From positions 3,260,949 through 3,286,484 of the forward strand of contig BFEA01000046.1 in NCBI GenBank assembly GCA_003427395.1: 25,536 nucleotides of DNA, read 5' to 3'. The notes under the pieces were generated by a model. The model saw only the letters and a program-made list of their open reading frames with translations, was not told the DNA's origin and searched no databases. Of this stretch, positions 1 to 8,952 are shown in pieces; within the stretch, counting starts at the first letter, position 1, and the number at the start of each line of letters is the position of its first letter. The position numbers were made by a program, and so were the translations under genes. The stretch comes from Chara braunii. Taxonomy: Eukaryota > Streptophyta > Charophyceae > Charales > Characeae.

Positions 1-583
1 AGGTGATGGAGATTGAAGAAGGGTTGGGGTGTCCGGTTATGGTGGATGGGTGTAGGTGATGGAGGTTGAAGAAGGGTTGGGGTGTCCAGCTATGGTGGAT
101 GGGTGTAGGTGATTGAAGAAGGGTTGGGGCGTCCGGCTATGGTGGATGGGAGAGGTGATGGAGGTTGAAGAAGGGTTGGGGCGTCCGACTGTGGTGCATG
201 GGTGTAGGTGATGGAGGTTGAAGAAGGGTTGGGGTGTTCGGCTATGGTGGATGGGTGTACGTGATGGAGGTTGAAAAAGGGTTCGGGTGTTTGGCTATGG
301 TGCATGGGTGTGGGTGATGGAGGTTGAAGAAGGGTTGGGGTGTCCGGCTATGGTGGATGGGTGTAGGTGATGGAGGTTGAAGAAGGGTTGGGGTATCCAG
401 CTATGGTGGATGGGTGTAGGTGATAGAGGTTGAAGAAGGGTTGGGGTGTCCGGATATGGTGGATGGGTGTAGGTGATGGAGGTTGAAGAAGGGTCGGGGT
501 GTTTGGCTATGGTGGATGGGTGTAGGTGATGGAGGTTGAAAAAGGGTTGGGGTGTCCGGCTATGGTGGATGGGTGTAGGTGAT
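1..583. repeat. 53-bp minisatellite, about 11 units
   Basis: A tandem array with a 53-bp period. The landmark gtccggctatggtggatggg recurs near 31, 84, 131, 183, 236, 289, 342, 395, 448, 501 and 554. Spacing is 53 except for 47 and 52 around units 2-4, where a few bases are missing. Units differ by point changes only. The array is G-rich on the + strand and starts before the window. Open frames on the minus strand here are only translations of the repeat (53 is not a multiple of 3, so they shift frame each unit) and are not genes. Confidence 0.95.
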
Positions 584-784
584 GGTCCGCTTGTCCCGTG
601 GTCCGCGACCGATCCTATTCTACCGCCCAGCTCCCTACCCCTTATGTCTTTCTCGTAGGTCGTTGGTCGTGGCCGCACGTGCTCCCCCCCTTTTTATAGT
701 GAAGGCAGTCTTTTCAGAACCGTAGATTGCCAAGAGAGGAAGCAGCAAGAAGTGATCCGTCGACAGTTTCCCAAGCATCTAGAG
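584..784. other. Short non-repetitive spacer
   Basis: This stretch lies between the 53-bp minisatellite and the first 91-bp satellite subfamily. I see no coding potential, no RNA gene and no internal repeat in it. Confidence 0.6.
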
Positions 785-1540
785 CCACAAAACGGCAATG
801 TGATCAACACCCTACCCGGGGATTAAACAGCGGAGCACCACCGGGTGGGCAGCACCCTACTCATGTACATAGAACAGCAAACTGACAATGTGAACAGCAC
901 CCCACCGCGGGGGTTGAACAGCGAAGCACCACCGGGTGAACAGCAACCTACCCACGCACATAGGACAACAAGAGAACAATGTGAATAGCGCCTTACCCCG
1001 GGGGTTGAACAGCGAAGTACTACCGGGGGGAACAACAATCTACCCATCCACATAGAACAACAAAAGAACAATGTGATCAGCATCCTACCTCGGGGGTTGA
1101 AGAACCGGGTACTACCGGGTGAACAGCAGTCTGCCCATGCACATAGAACAACAAAAGAACAATGTGAACAGCACCCTACCTCGGGGCTTTGAACAACGAA
1201 GTACTACCGGGTGAACAACAACCTACCCACGCACGTAGGACAGCAAGAGAACAATGTGAACAATACCTTACCCTGGGGGTTGAACAGCGAAGTACTACCG
1301 GGGGGAACAGCAACCTACCCATGCACATAGAACAACAAAGAACAATGTGAACAGCATTCTACCCCGGGGGTTTGAACAGCGACGTACTACCGGGGGAACA
1401 GCAGCCTACCCATGCACATAGAACAGCAAAAGAACAATGTGAACAGCATCCTACTCCGGGGGTTTGGACAACGAAGTACTACCGGGGGGAACAACAACCT
1501 ACCCATGCACATAGAACAACAAAGGAACAAGATTGACAAC
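785..1540. repeat. 91-bp satellite, subfamily A (about 8 units)
   Basis: The landmark aatgtgaacagca recurs at 797, 887, 978, 1070, 1161, 1253, 1344 and 1436, giving a period of 90-92 bp. Units contain a C/G-rich core (ctaccccgggggttgaacag) followed by gaagtactaccgggg. The array passes without a break into subfamily B. The unit around 1524-1600 is a clear intermediate, with aacaagattgac at its start and gaagcgccatacacac at its end. No gene is supported; short open frames are repeat translations. Confidence 0.93.
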
Positions 1541-2758
1541 ATCTACCCTAGAGGCAAGTTCACCGAGGCACCCCGGGATGAAGCGCCATACACACACTCA
1601 TCAAGGACAACATAAAGACAAGATTTGAAGCAATCATTGAAGGGGGAACATCAGCGACACACCCCGTAGTGAAGTGCCACATACACACTCATCAACGACA
1701 GCACAAGGTAAGATTTGAAGCATCCTATGAGGAGGAAACATCACCGAAGTATCCCGAAGTGAAGCGCCACACACACACTCATCAAGGACATCATAAAGGT
1801 AAGATTTGAAGCATCCTATGAGGAGGAAACATCACCGAAGTATCCCGAAGTGAAGCGCCACACACACACTCATCAAGGACAACATAAAGACAAGATTTGA
1901 AGCATCTTATGAAGAGGTAACATCACCGAAGCATCCCGAAGTGAATCGCCACACACACACTCATCAAGGACAACATAAAGACAAGATTTGAAGCATCTTA
2001 TGAAGAGGAACATCACCGAAGTATCCCAAAGTAAAGCGCCACACACACACTCATCAAGGAAAGCATAAAGACAAGATCTGAAGCATCTTATAAAGAGGAA
2101 ACATCACCGAAGTATTCCGAAGTGAAGCACCACACACACACTCATCAACGACAGCATAAAGACAAGATTTGAAGCAATCTACGAGGAGGAACCATCACCG
2201 AAGTATCCCGAAGTGAAGCGCCACACACACACTTATCAAGGACAGCATAAAGACAAGATTTGAAGCAATCTATGAAGAGGAAACATCACCGAAGTATCCC
2301 GAAGTGAAGCGCCACACACACACTCATCAAGGACANTCTATGAAGAGGAAACATCACCGAAGTATCCCGAAGTGAAGCGCCACACACACACTCATCAAGG
2401 ACAGCATAAAGACAAGATTTGAAGCAATCTAAGAGGAGGAAACATCACGGAAGTATCCCGAAGTGAAGCGCCACACACACACTCATCAAGGACAACATAA
2501 AGACAAGATTTGAAGCATCTTATGAAGAGGAAACTTCACCGAAGTATCCCAAAGTGAAGCGCAACACACACACTCATCAAGGACAGCATAAAGACAATAT
2601 TTGAAGCAATCCACGAGGAGGAAACATCACCGAAGTATCCCAAAGTGAAGCGCCACACACACACTCATCAAGGATAGCATAAAGACAAGATCTGAAGCAA
2701 TCTACGAGGAGGAAACATCACCGAAGTATCCCGAAGTGAAGCGCCACTTACCCAAGCT
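1541..2758. repeat. 91-bp satellite, subfamily B (about 14 units)
   Basis: A strict 91-bp period. The landmark gaagtgaagcgcc (or a one-base variant) occurs at 1756, 1847, 1938, 2028, 2119, 2210, 2301, 2369, 2460, 2551, 2642 and 2733. The only aberrant step is 68 bp (2301 to 2369), which contains the N at 2336. Each unit carries a short (CA)n run and ctcatcaaggaca. Position-by-position similarity to subfamily A (gacaacataaagacaa versus gaacaacaaaagaacaa, then accgaagtatcccga versus gcgaagtactaccgg) indicates common descent. Confidence 0.95.
2336..2336. other. Single N inside satellite B (assembly join)
   Basis: The only ambiguous base in this array. It falls exactly where a unit is 23 bp short (68 instead of 91 bp). 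This is what a forced contig join or a collapsed repeat looks like, so the copy number of this array should not be trusted. Confidence 0.85.
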
Positions 2759-3215
2759 CCCAAATCAGTGAAAACTCAAAGTTTGAAGCACCAACACAAA
2801 GGGAAACATCACGGAACTTTCACAAGGTGAATCGCAACTTACCAAGGCTCCCAAATTAATGAAGACTCAAAGCTTGGAGCATCAACACAAAGGAAAACAT
2901 CACGGAACTTTCACAAGGTGAATCGCAACTCATCCGGACTGCATCCAGGCTCCCAAATTAGTGAAACTCAAAGTTTGAAGCATCAACACAAAGGGAAACA
3001 TCACGGAACTTTCACTAGGTGAATCGCAACTAATCCAAGCTCCCAAATCAGTGAAAATTCAAAGTTTGAAGCATCATCACAAAGGGAAACATCACAAAAC
3101 TTTCACTAGGTGAATCACAACTCATCCAGGCTCCCAAATCAATGCAAATTCAAAGTTTGAAGAGGGAGACATCACGAAACTTTCACTAGGTGAATCGCAA
3201 CTCATTTTCCCCCCT
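2759..3215. repeat. 91-bp satellite, subfamily C (about 5 units)
   Basis: Units are marked by acatcacggaactttcac at about 2811, 2902, 3003 and 3094 (steps of 91, 101 and 91). The 101-bp unit holds a short insertion near 2935. The shared parts caaagtttgaagcatc and gggaaacatcac align with subfamily B, so this is the 3' extension of the same satellite. It ends in cgcaactcattttcccccc just before the purine tract. Confidence 0.9.
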
Positions 3216-3238
3216 TAGATCAGCAAAAATCGCAGTTT

Positions 3239-3302
3239 TGACAAGAGGAGAAGGGGGAGAAGGGGGGGGAGAAAAGAAAAAGAAGAAGGAGAGGAAGAAG
3301 AA

Positions 3303-3337
<35 letters not shown>

Positions 3338-3347
3338 AGAAGGAGGG
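3239..3347. repeat. Purine microsatellite, mainly (GAA/GAAGAA)n
   Basis: About 110 bp almost free of pyrimidines on the + strand, made of agg, gaag and gaaa steps with G runs near its start. The poly-Ser and poly-Lys frames here are low-complexity artefacts. The same kind of tract precedes the related block at the other end of the window. Confidence 0.95.
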
Positions 3348-3891
3348 GGCCTCCCTCCTTTTTCACTCACCTCTTTGCTGGTCTCTAGGCTGTGGGGGTC
3401 CAATGCTTGGTTCTAGCCTCCTGGGTATGGCTTGTCCTCTCTCCCAAGTTCTCTCCTCCTTCCCTCACACCTCTCCTTTAGCTGTGGAGTCCTTCCCTCT
3501 AGAAGGGCTATGGGGACCCCTTTCAGCCTCTCCTCCTACTTCACAGCCTGAGGGCTATGGCGGACCACTCTCCTTGCTCCCTCCTAGCCTCTAGGTCACC
3601 TTCCTCAGCCCTACCACCATAGCCAGGCTACAGGCTAGCTCCGGCCCTTTCTCCCTTGCTTCTCTCTCACTCGGACTCTTTCCTGGACTCGTTTGGGCAG
3701 CATGGGCACCTCTCATGCTCAAGTGAGAGTGGCGGCCTACACCTCCAGCTTATGTAGGCTGAAACAGGTGCACCGCCCAACCTCTAGGCCCCTCCAAGTG
3801 CCTCTAGGTGGAGCGAGGTACCCCAAAGGCCAAATTTCCGGTTTTGGCCTATCCAGGGACACCTGGGCCTCATTTTGGCCAGGTATATGTA

Positions 3892-3918
3892 GTCCGAGAG
3901 GCTGGTACCCTCTCGGAC
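3892..3918 (+). other. Perfect 9-bp hairpin in the long-range block (copy 1)
   Basis: The arms gtccgagag (3892-3900) and ctctcggac (3910-3918) are perfectly complementary around a 9-nt loop containing ggtacc. The second block copy keeps the hairpin (24513-24539) with an A:T pair replaced by T:A, a compensatory double change. Confidence 0.75.
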
Positions 3919-4385
3919 CACCCCTTGGTCGCTACCCCAAAATGCAGTCTTTACCAAAATTTGCGGGCCTAGAGGCCCGTTTTCCACCTTTTTCTTGGTC
4001 TAGGCCTCCTTTGGGTAGGCTGTTGCATTTTCCCAAGTGGCGGCACAGATCTCAGCCTTGGATCTAGCTGAGATCTATGGTTCTCATCATTCCGAGTCAC
4101 TCCAAGTTCCCCCTTGCTCCAAATTTGAGCTTTTGCTCCAATTTTCAATTTTTTTGATGTACCTAGCCCACACCTTGGGCCGAACTCGCAGTTTTGTCTT
4201 GTTCCTCTCTTTGCTTTCCCTCCAATTTGCTGCCAACTCATTCCGGAGACAGCCGTTTTGTGTCAGCCCACAAAAAACGGCTAGATCTCCTCTTCCGCAA
4301 GATCAGATCTCAGATCTAAGGCCCAAAAATGAGCCGGCCAACTCACATCAACATTTTTCTTTATTTTTGTTGCTTAAATTCAGAT

Positions 4386-4424
4386 ATTGCAGAGATAATG
4401 CCCCAAGGACCTTATCTCTGCAAT
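4386..4424 (+). other. 13-bp hairpin near the end of the long-range block (copy 1)
   Basis: The arms attgcagagataa (4386-4398) and ttatctctgcaat (4412-4424) are perfectly complementary around a 13-nt loop. In the other copy (25051-25087) the stem is weaker, but one A:T pair has become T:A. Confidence 0.75.
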
Positions 4425-4483
4425 CCGGACTGCCCTCCTAGGATCTAGGAGGGATGAGGTCATCATTGAGACCTGCCAGTCCC

Positions 4484-5120
4484 TACCACTGCAGTCCCAA
4501 CCTGGCGGCACTTTTTCCTCCATTCCTTCCTCCTCCTTCGTCTCATTCTCCCCCCTTTTCCTCCTTTCTTTTCTTGTTTACTGTTGGGACAAGTGTCCAA
4601 CAGCTATTTCTCCTCTTTCTAGCTGTTGGACCTTTCCCAAGGTCCGATTTTGCAGCCGGCATATGGCCGTTGCACCTCGGACTGCAGTAGTGGCAACCCC
4701 AAGGCCAAAGTGGGCTCCTTTTTGCTGCCGCCGCTTCCAGTTTGAGACCCTTTTGCTCCGATTTTCTCTAGCCAGCCCTTTTTTCCACGTGGAGCCCTCG
4801 AAACTTCGTTTTTCTTGGCCTGGCTGGTCCGGGATACTCGGACTGCTGGCCGGCCCCCCCCTTACTGCTGCTACTCCATCTTTTCTTTCCCCTCGGCACC
4901 TCCCGTCGGCGCTTGTCGTGGCGGCACTTAACGTTTTCATCCGGACTCCCCGGCCCGGCTGGTCCCGTCCACCTGTTGTCATGCTACTTTATTTCTGTTG
5001 TCATCGCATTTGATCCAGGACCCCCTTGGGTTGCCCCAGGTTCCCATCCGTTTTTCCCGCCTCGCGCCCGTCTTCTCCGTTTTGTCGACAATCCCTGTCG
5101 GCGGCTCCTAACACTTTTTA
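4484..5120. other. Pyrimidine- and GC-rich region without a gene; two small hairpins
   Basis: Single-copy-looking DNA, strongly C/T-rich on the + strand. It begins where similarity to the block at 25148 stops. Two neighbouring hairpins are visible. The first has arms tgttgggac (4582-4590) and gtccaaca (4595-4602), an 8-bp stem with one bulged G. The second has arms ggaccTT (4628-4634) and aaggtcc (4639-4645), a 7-bp stem with a 4-nt loop. Open frames of 60-130 codons exist on both strands but show no domain and skewed proline/arginine content, so I do not call them genes. Confidence 0.6.
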
Positions 5121-5400
5121 TTCCGCCGATACCCAATCTGCTAGTGGTTCCACTGGTACCGCCATTTTATCTAGGCCCACACGGTCCCTGACACTTCGGC
5201 GTGCCTGCATTACGTATTTCCCTTGGTCTCACGCGGTTCGCGGTACTTCGCTCTGCCGGCACCACGCCGTCCCTTGGTCCCGAGTGGTTCCCGACGCTTT
5301 GTCCTGCTGGTACTGCCCCGTCGTTCGATCCTATGTGGTCCCCGAGACTCCTGCCCCGCCTGTACCACGTCTTTCCTTGGTGCCCCTGACGTCTTTTTGC
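5121..5400. repeat. Degenerate ~51-bp tandem repeat
   Basis: Four consecutive diverged units can be laid out: 5162-5214, 5215-5266, 5267-5320 and 5321-5369 (53, 52, 54 and 49 bp), with partial units on each side. Each has the plan (t/c)ccttggt, a tggtc or ggttc step, cgacrct(t/c), ctgc or tgcc, and an end in ccacg or cccg. The units are too diverged for exact matches, but the order of elements repeats. Open frames over this stretch are proline/serine-rich and probably reflect the repeat. Confidence 0.55.
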
Positions 5401-5663
5401 CTTACAGCGACCTCCGCTCCCCGCTCCTATTGCATCCCGGATGCTATCCCGTTCCGGGTGCCGGTTCCCACCTACCCTGCGGTCTCCCTGGCCCTCCTGC
5501 CGCCGTGTTGCACCAGCGCCTTGCGCCCTGTCCCTCCCCACTTCCTTCCTTCCCTTGTTGCGCACCTCCTATGCTACTACCGACTTCCCGACGGCCCTTC
5601 TCCGTCCTTGGGGAAGGAGTCACCCCTGCTGTTCTCTCACAGTCCTTTTGCCGCTTTCTGCTT
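5401..5663. other. GC-rich stretch with no recognised gene
   Basis: Pyrimidine-rich sequence continuing from the ~51-bp repeat up to the exact point (5664) where identity with the downstream copy begins. No domain, RNA gene or repeat was recognised. Confidence 0.5.
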
Positions 5664-5733
5664 AGCCAACCCATTTCTAGTCTGGCGGCCCCAACGACTC
5701 TAGGCAGCCTCTGGCTTCCTACTGTCTGTGCCC

Positions 5734-6549
5734 ATGCTTCCGCTCTTTCCAGCATACCTGCCTCCGATTTTCTCTGTCGTGCACAAATTGGTCATATACA
5801 ATCTCTCGAGTGACGGGAAGTCATTCGGGACTCACCAGTCCCGACAACGGCAAATGCGCACGAATGTTGCCGACTATTGCAGCGGACCGTACGCTTCCCC
5901 CTGGTTTTGCTTTATTAAACCAAATGGGACGTTGTGGTGGGTGCGGGATTTACAGCGGTTGAATGATGTGACGGTGCGGGATGCGGGAGGATTGCCAAAA
6001 GCGGACGCACTGTCAGAGTCATGCGCAAGAAGGCCTATAATTTCGCTTATAGACCTTTACTCTAGGTATGACCAGTTCACTGTATACCCGCCAGATAGGC
6101 CGGTGACGGCGATGCATACGCCCAGAGGGCTAATTCATATGAACGTAGCCCCTCAGGGCTGGACGAATGTCATGGCGATGGTGCAAAGGCATATGATTAG
6201 GGTTATGCAGACGGCGAGTCCACACATTACCCAACCCTATATTGACGACTTGGCGGTCAAAGGCCCGAAAGAAAGGGAAGAAGATGAAGTGATGCCCGGC
6301 GTAAGGCGGTTCGTTTGGAAGCATGTCCAAGACCTTGATCAGGTCTTGAGTTTATTGGAGGAGTACAACCTTACGGCGAGTGGCCCAAAGTCCAAGCACT
6401 GCATGAGGGAGGCGACCATCCTCGGCTTTGTCTGCAATGAGAACAGTCGGAGGCCTGATGTGAAGAAAACAGACAAAATCGTGGAGTGGCCAGTACCCTT
6501 CCGCTCAATAACGAACGTAAGGAGCTTCCTCGGCACGTGCGGATTTTGA
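5734..6549 (+). pseudogene. pol: Reverse transcriptase domain (Ty3/gypsy pol), copy 1
   Basis: RNA-directed DNA polymerase domain of a Ty3/gypsy element, about 270 residues. Counting from the GTG at 5728 (the first ATG is 5734), the motifs are SPWFCFIKPNG near residue 58, RDLQRLNDVTVRDAGG near 73, SLIDLYSRYDQ with the first catalytic Asp at 109, TPRGLIHMNVAPQGW near 131, and YIDD with the catalytic Asp pair at 173-174. VKGPK and GVRRFV follow, as in a subset of gypsy RTs. The Arg in SRYDQ stands where the family usually has Gly. A TAG at 5701 closes the frame upstream, and the polyprotein part expected before RT is absent, so this is 5'-truncated. The TGA at 6547-6549 sits in CGF-stop-RSF, where family members normally have an aromatic residue; translation would otherwise run straight into RNase H in the same frame. 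Confidence 0.85.
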
Positions 6550-7635
6550 AGAAGTTTCGTGAAGAACTTTGCCGCCAAGACGAAGCACCTAAGGAAGTTA
6601 GTACGTCAGGACCAGGAGTGGGTTTGGGGTGGAGACCAGGAAGAGGCTGTGGAGCGAATGAAGGTGGAGTTTAAAGAAGGAGGTCTGGTGTTGGGGGCGC
6701 CGAACTATGAGGTCACTGAGGAGAAGCCGTTCATTATTGGGACGGACGCTGGACCTACTGCCTTGGGAGGGGTTTTGGTTCAGGCAGATGCCGAAGGGAA
6801 GGAGAGGCCGCTGAGGTTCAAGAGTCAGACTCTCAATACGACTGAGAGGAACTACTCTAAGTTTAAGAAGGAGACGCTGGCGGTGCTCCATTGCCTGAGA
6901 ATCTTTCGGAACTACGTCTTTGGCAGGAGGTTCATATTAAAGGTGGACCCTACTGCGCTTGTCAATTCCTTGAAGAACTATAACCCATCTGACCCAACCG
7001 TTGCGAGGTGGCTGACGTATATTTGGATGTTCAACTTCGAGCTGGAGAGGATTCCAGCAGATGGGTTGAGCCGCATCAACTGGGATGGGTCGGATCAAGA
7101 GTCAATAGAAGACACCCCACCGGTTTATGGGTTCTTGGATCAAGAGGAAGACGTCCGCCTCCATATAAATGAATGGTCCTTGCGGGTGTCTAGTTTTGTT
7201 AGCCACCCCATATGGCTAGCGCCTAAAGGGTACGAGCAAAAGGAGGAGCTGGTCCTTAAGCCATTTCAGGAGGAGGATCCATGGGGAAACAAGGATGTTG
7301 GTTGGATGATGAAGTTGGCATTGGCAGATGCACACAGTCTAGTGGAGGAAGTGAGGACAATAGAGGAAAACCCAACTCAGGTGGAAGAACATGATCAATT
7401 AATGAGAGGAATGTATCTGCTCACTAACACGCTTCTGCAAGGGGATTTCGATCGGAAGAACTTCTTTAGTCTTATGGAAAATAAGGACGTCATTCCTGAA
7501 AGCCGGGATGATGAGTTCGAGGAAGGGGAAATCAAGGAAGCCTTTCGTGCAGAAGAGTATGATGAGATCTACCTGGAGCTAGGGCTACTCCTGTCCTGCG
7601 AGATGAGGGATAGAGATGCGAGTGTCAAGGCGTAG
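6550..7635 (+). pseudogene. pol: RT thumb/connection and RNase H domain, copy 1
   Basis: Continues the RT frame after the TGA at 6547. Counting from the codon at 6559, the thumb part includes VRQDQEWVW and PNYEV. RNase H follows with GTDAGPTALGG (Asp 63), KKETLAVLHCLR (Glu 105), LKVDPTAL (Asp 130) and ADGLSR (Asp 168), which fits the DEDD set. The ERIPADGLSR junction is shorter than in relatives, where a few residues (typically G-x-x-N) stand between the ERIP/ERIS-like motif and ADGLSR, so an in-frame deletion is likely. Residues 180-358 form an acidic linker (DDEFEEGEIKEAF and similar) towards integrase. The TAG at 7633-7635 interrupts the linker before KMRHLSVV; frame continuity on both sides suggests it replaces a sense codon, probably TGG. 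Confidence 0.85.
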
Positions 7636-8759
7636 AAGATGAGGCACCTCTCTGTAGTAAGAGATGACCATCTGTTTATAAAGCGGCAGGTCGGGAATCC
7701 CAAAAGGATTGTGTGTGGGAGGAACCGGCAGATCGACATAATAGCAGCCTTACACGATGGTATAGCAGGGGGCATAGGGGGATAGGTGTCACGTGTGCAA
7801 AGATAAGTGAACTATACCATTGGGATGGGATACTAACTATGGTCATCAAGTACTGCCAGTCTTGTATACCTTGTCATGAGAGGTCAGCGCAAAGGCCAGG
7901 GGAGCCTCTACACCCGAGGCTGGAGAGGGAAGTGGGTGCGGTTGTACATCTGGACCTGCTCTTCATGCCAGCTGGGGAGAATGGATGTAACTACATCTTT
8001 AATGCGCGGGATAACCTTACTGGGTTTGTGGACGGTCGGGCCATTCGCACGAAGACCGGCCCAGTTTTCGCAAGCTGCATCGAAGAGTACCTGCATTATC
8101 CTTTCGTCAAAGAATTCGTGATGGATCGAGGGTCGAAGTTCACCTGCAATGACTATACTACTGCCGCGCACCCTCAGGCGAACGCACCGGTGGAAAGAGG
8201 GCACAGTACCATCACGAATCTCTTGGCCAAATGGACGGAGGGCAAGCCTGGTCAGTGGCTGAAGTTCTTGCGGGCAGCTTTCTTCGTAGAAAACGTCACG
8301 GTGAAGAGAGCTACCAAGTATACGCCAGCCACGCTATGGTATGGGAGGCATGCCACCTTCCCTATAGAAAGTTTTATGAAAACTTGGAGGCGCCAAAACT
8401 TGGAAGTTAATCTGTCTTTCGAAGAACTGCTCGATATCCGGGCGTGGCAAGTGGGAGCCGCCGAAGAGAGGTTGCGCGAGGCCGCCGGTCAGGTAGAAAG
8501 GAGTCGAATGGAAGATAAGATGCGATGGGACCAGATGGCACGAGTGAGGAAGGAGCCGTTGGCAGTAGGGGATGTCGTATTACTGTATGGCTCCTCGGAA
8601 AAACAATGGTCGAGAAAACTCGACAAAAGGAGGATGGGGCCCTATAGGATCTTGCGGTGCGACGAATTTGGAGCCTACTAGATCGAGGAGTTGGACGGGA
8701 CAGTATGGCAGGATTGGGTGTCTGGGACTAGATTGAAGAAGTTTGTGGCCAGGGAATAG
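7636..8759 (+). pseudogene. pol: Integrase (HHCC, DDE core, GPY/F), copy 1
   Basis: The N-terminal zinc finger is split by a frameshift. The first His (7753) is in the RNase H frame. The second His (7773) and the CxxC pair (7863, 7872) are in the next frame. The switch lies in the five-G run 7768-7772, where one base is missing or a -1 slip would be needed. Core residues are Asp at 7953 (HLDLLFMP), Asp at 8124 (VMDRGSKF) and Glu at 8193 (PVERGHS). Only 22 residues separate the second Asp from the Glu, against the usual 35, so about 13 residues are lost around 8145-8160 and the core should be dead. The C-terminal GPY motif is at 8637-8645. A TAG at 8679 (GAY-stop-IEEL) precedes 25 further open codons to the TAG at 8757. 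Confidence 0.87.
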
Positions 8760-8884
8760 GTAAAGAATCCCATACCCCTCCAAGTAAACCCTTGTTTTAA
8801 GGGGTCGTATGTCTTGGTTGAGCTAGGCAGAAAATGGAAAGGAGTGAGAGTATATGTATTGCCGAAGACTTGATGGACTGAGGA

Positions 8885-8952
8885 CTGACCTTGTTGTGTG
8901 CTTGTCTGCTTTCTCTCGCCTGATGTGCAGGTCTGACTTTTCGGAGACAACC
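8885..8952 (+). promoter_or_regulatory. Splice-acceptor-like stretch before the Gag start
   Basis: Between the integrase end and the Gag ATG at 8953 there is ctgac (8885-8889, branch-point-like), then a T/C-rich tract (8890-8920), then tgatgtgcag ending at 8940. This resembles a plant-type 3' splice site placed 13 bp before the ATG. It would offer one way to express a downstream Gag. No donor was identified, and such patterns also arise by chance. Confidence 0.3.

Larger units (their letters stand above)
3348..4483 (+). repeat. Long-range repeat block, upstream copy (possible LTR or spacer module)
   Basis: A complex, non-tandem block with a diverged, colinear second copy at 23922-25148. Matching landmarks include gtggagtccttccctcta (3484 and 24097), cacagcctgagggctatggc, gggcagcatgggcac (3695 and 24317), agcttatgtaggct, cgaggtacccc, cagtccgag (3890 and 24511), tctctgcaatccgg (about 4415 and 25079) and cctgccagt (4472 and 25137). 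Similarity ends abruptly a few bases after cctgccagt in both copies. I see no convincing gene: the open frames are not conserved between the two copies. The block could be an old pair of LTRs or another dispersed repeat. No primer-binding site was recognised after this copy. Confidence 0.8.

Noticed and set aside
90-678. Minus-strand open frames with repeated HHSQTPEPFFNLHH-like text
   Set aside because: They are translations of the 53-bp minisatellite; the text repeats with the DNA unit and has no domain.
785-3215. CRISPR-like array
   Set aside because: Units are contiguous 91-bp satellites without unique spacers, in a eukaryotic context.
3190-4241. Open frames of 60-135 codons over the first long-range block
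   Set aside because: The second copy of the block does not conserve these frames, and parts are (GAA)n poly-Lys or poly-Ser.
4484-4520. Primer-binding site after the upstream block
   Set aside because: I found no match to the usual initiator-Met tRNA primer-binding motif beginning tggtatcag; other tRNAs could not be excluded without a search.
5728-5730. GTG as the RT start codon
   Set aside because: In a eukaryote the ATG at 5734 is more plausible, and RT would normally be part of a polyprotein without its own start.
4578-5813. Proline-, serine- and arginine-rich open frames on both strands, the longest 225 codons
   Set aside because: GC-rich DNA gives long chance frames, several overlap on both strands, none shows a recognisable domain, and a degenerate tandem repeat underlies part of it.
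8760-8952. A short LTR between integrase and Gag
   Set aside because: No second copy of this sequence flanks the element, no TG...CA ends and no primer-binding site were seen; it recurs only as part of the 7.3-kb duplication.
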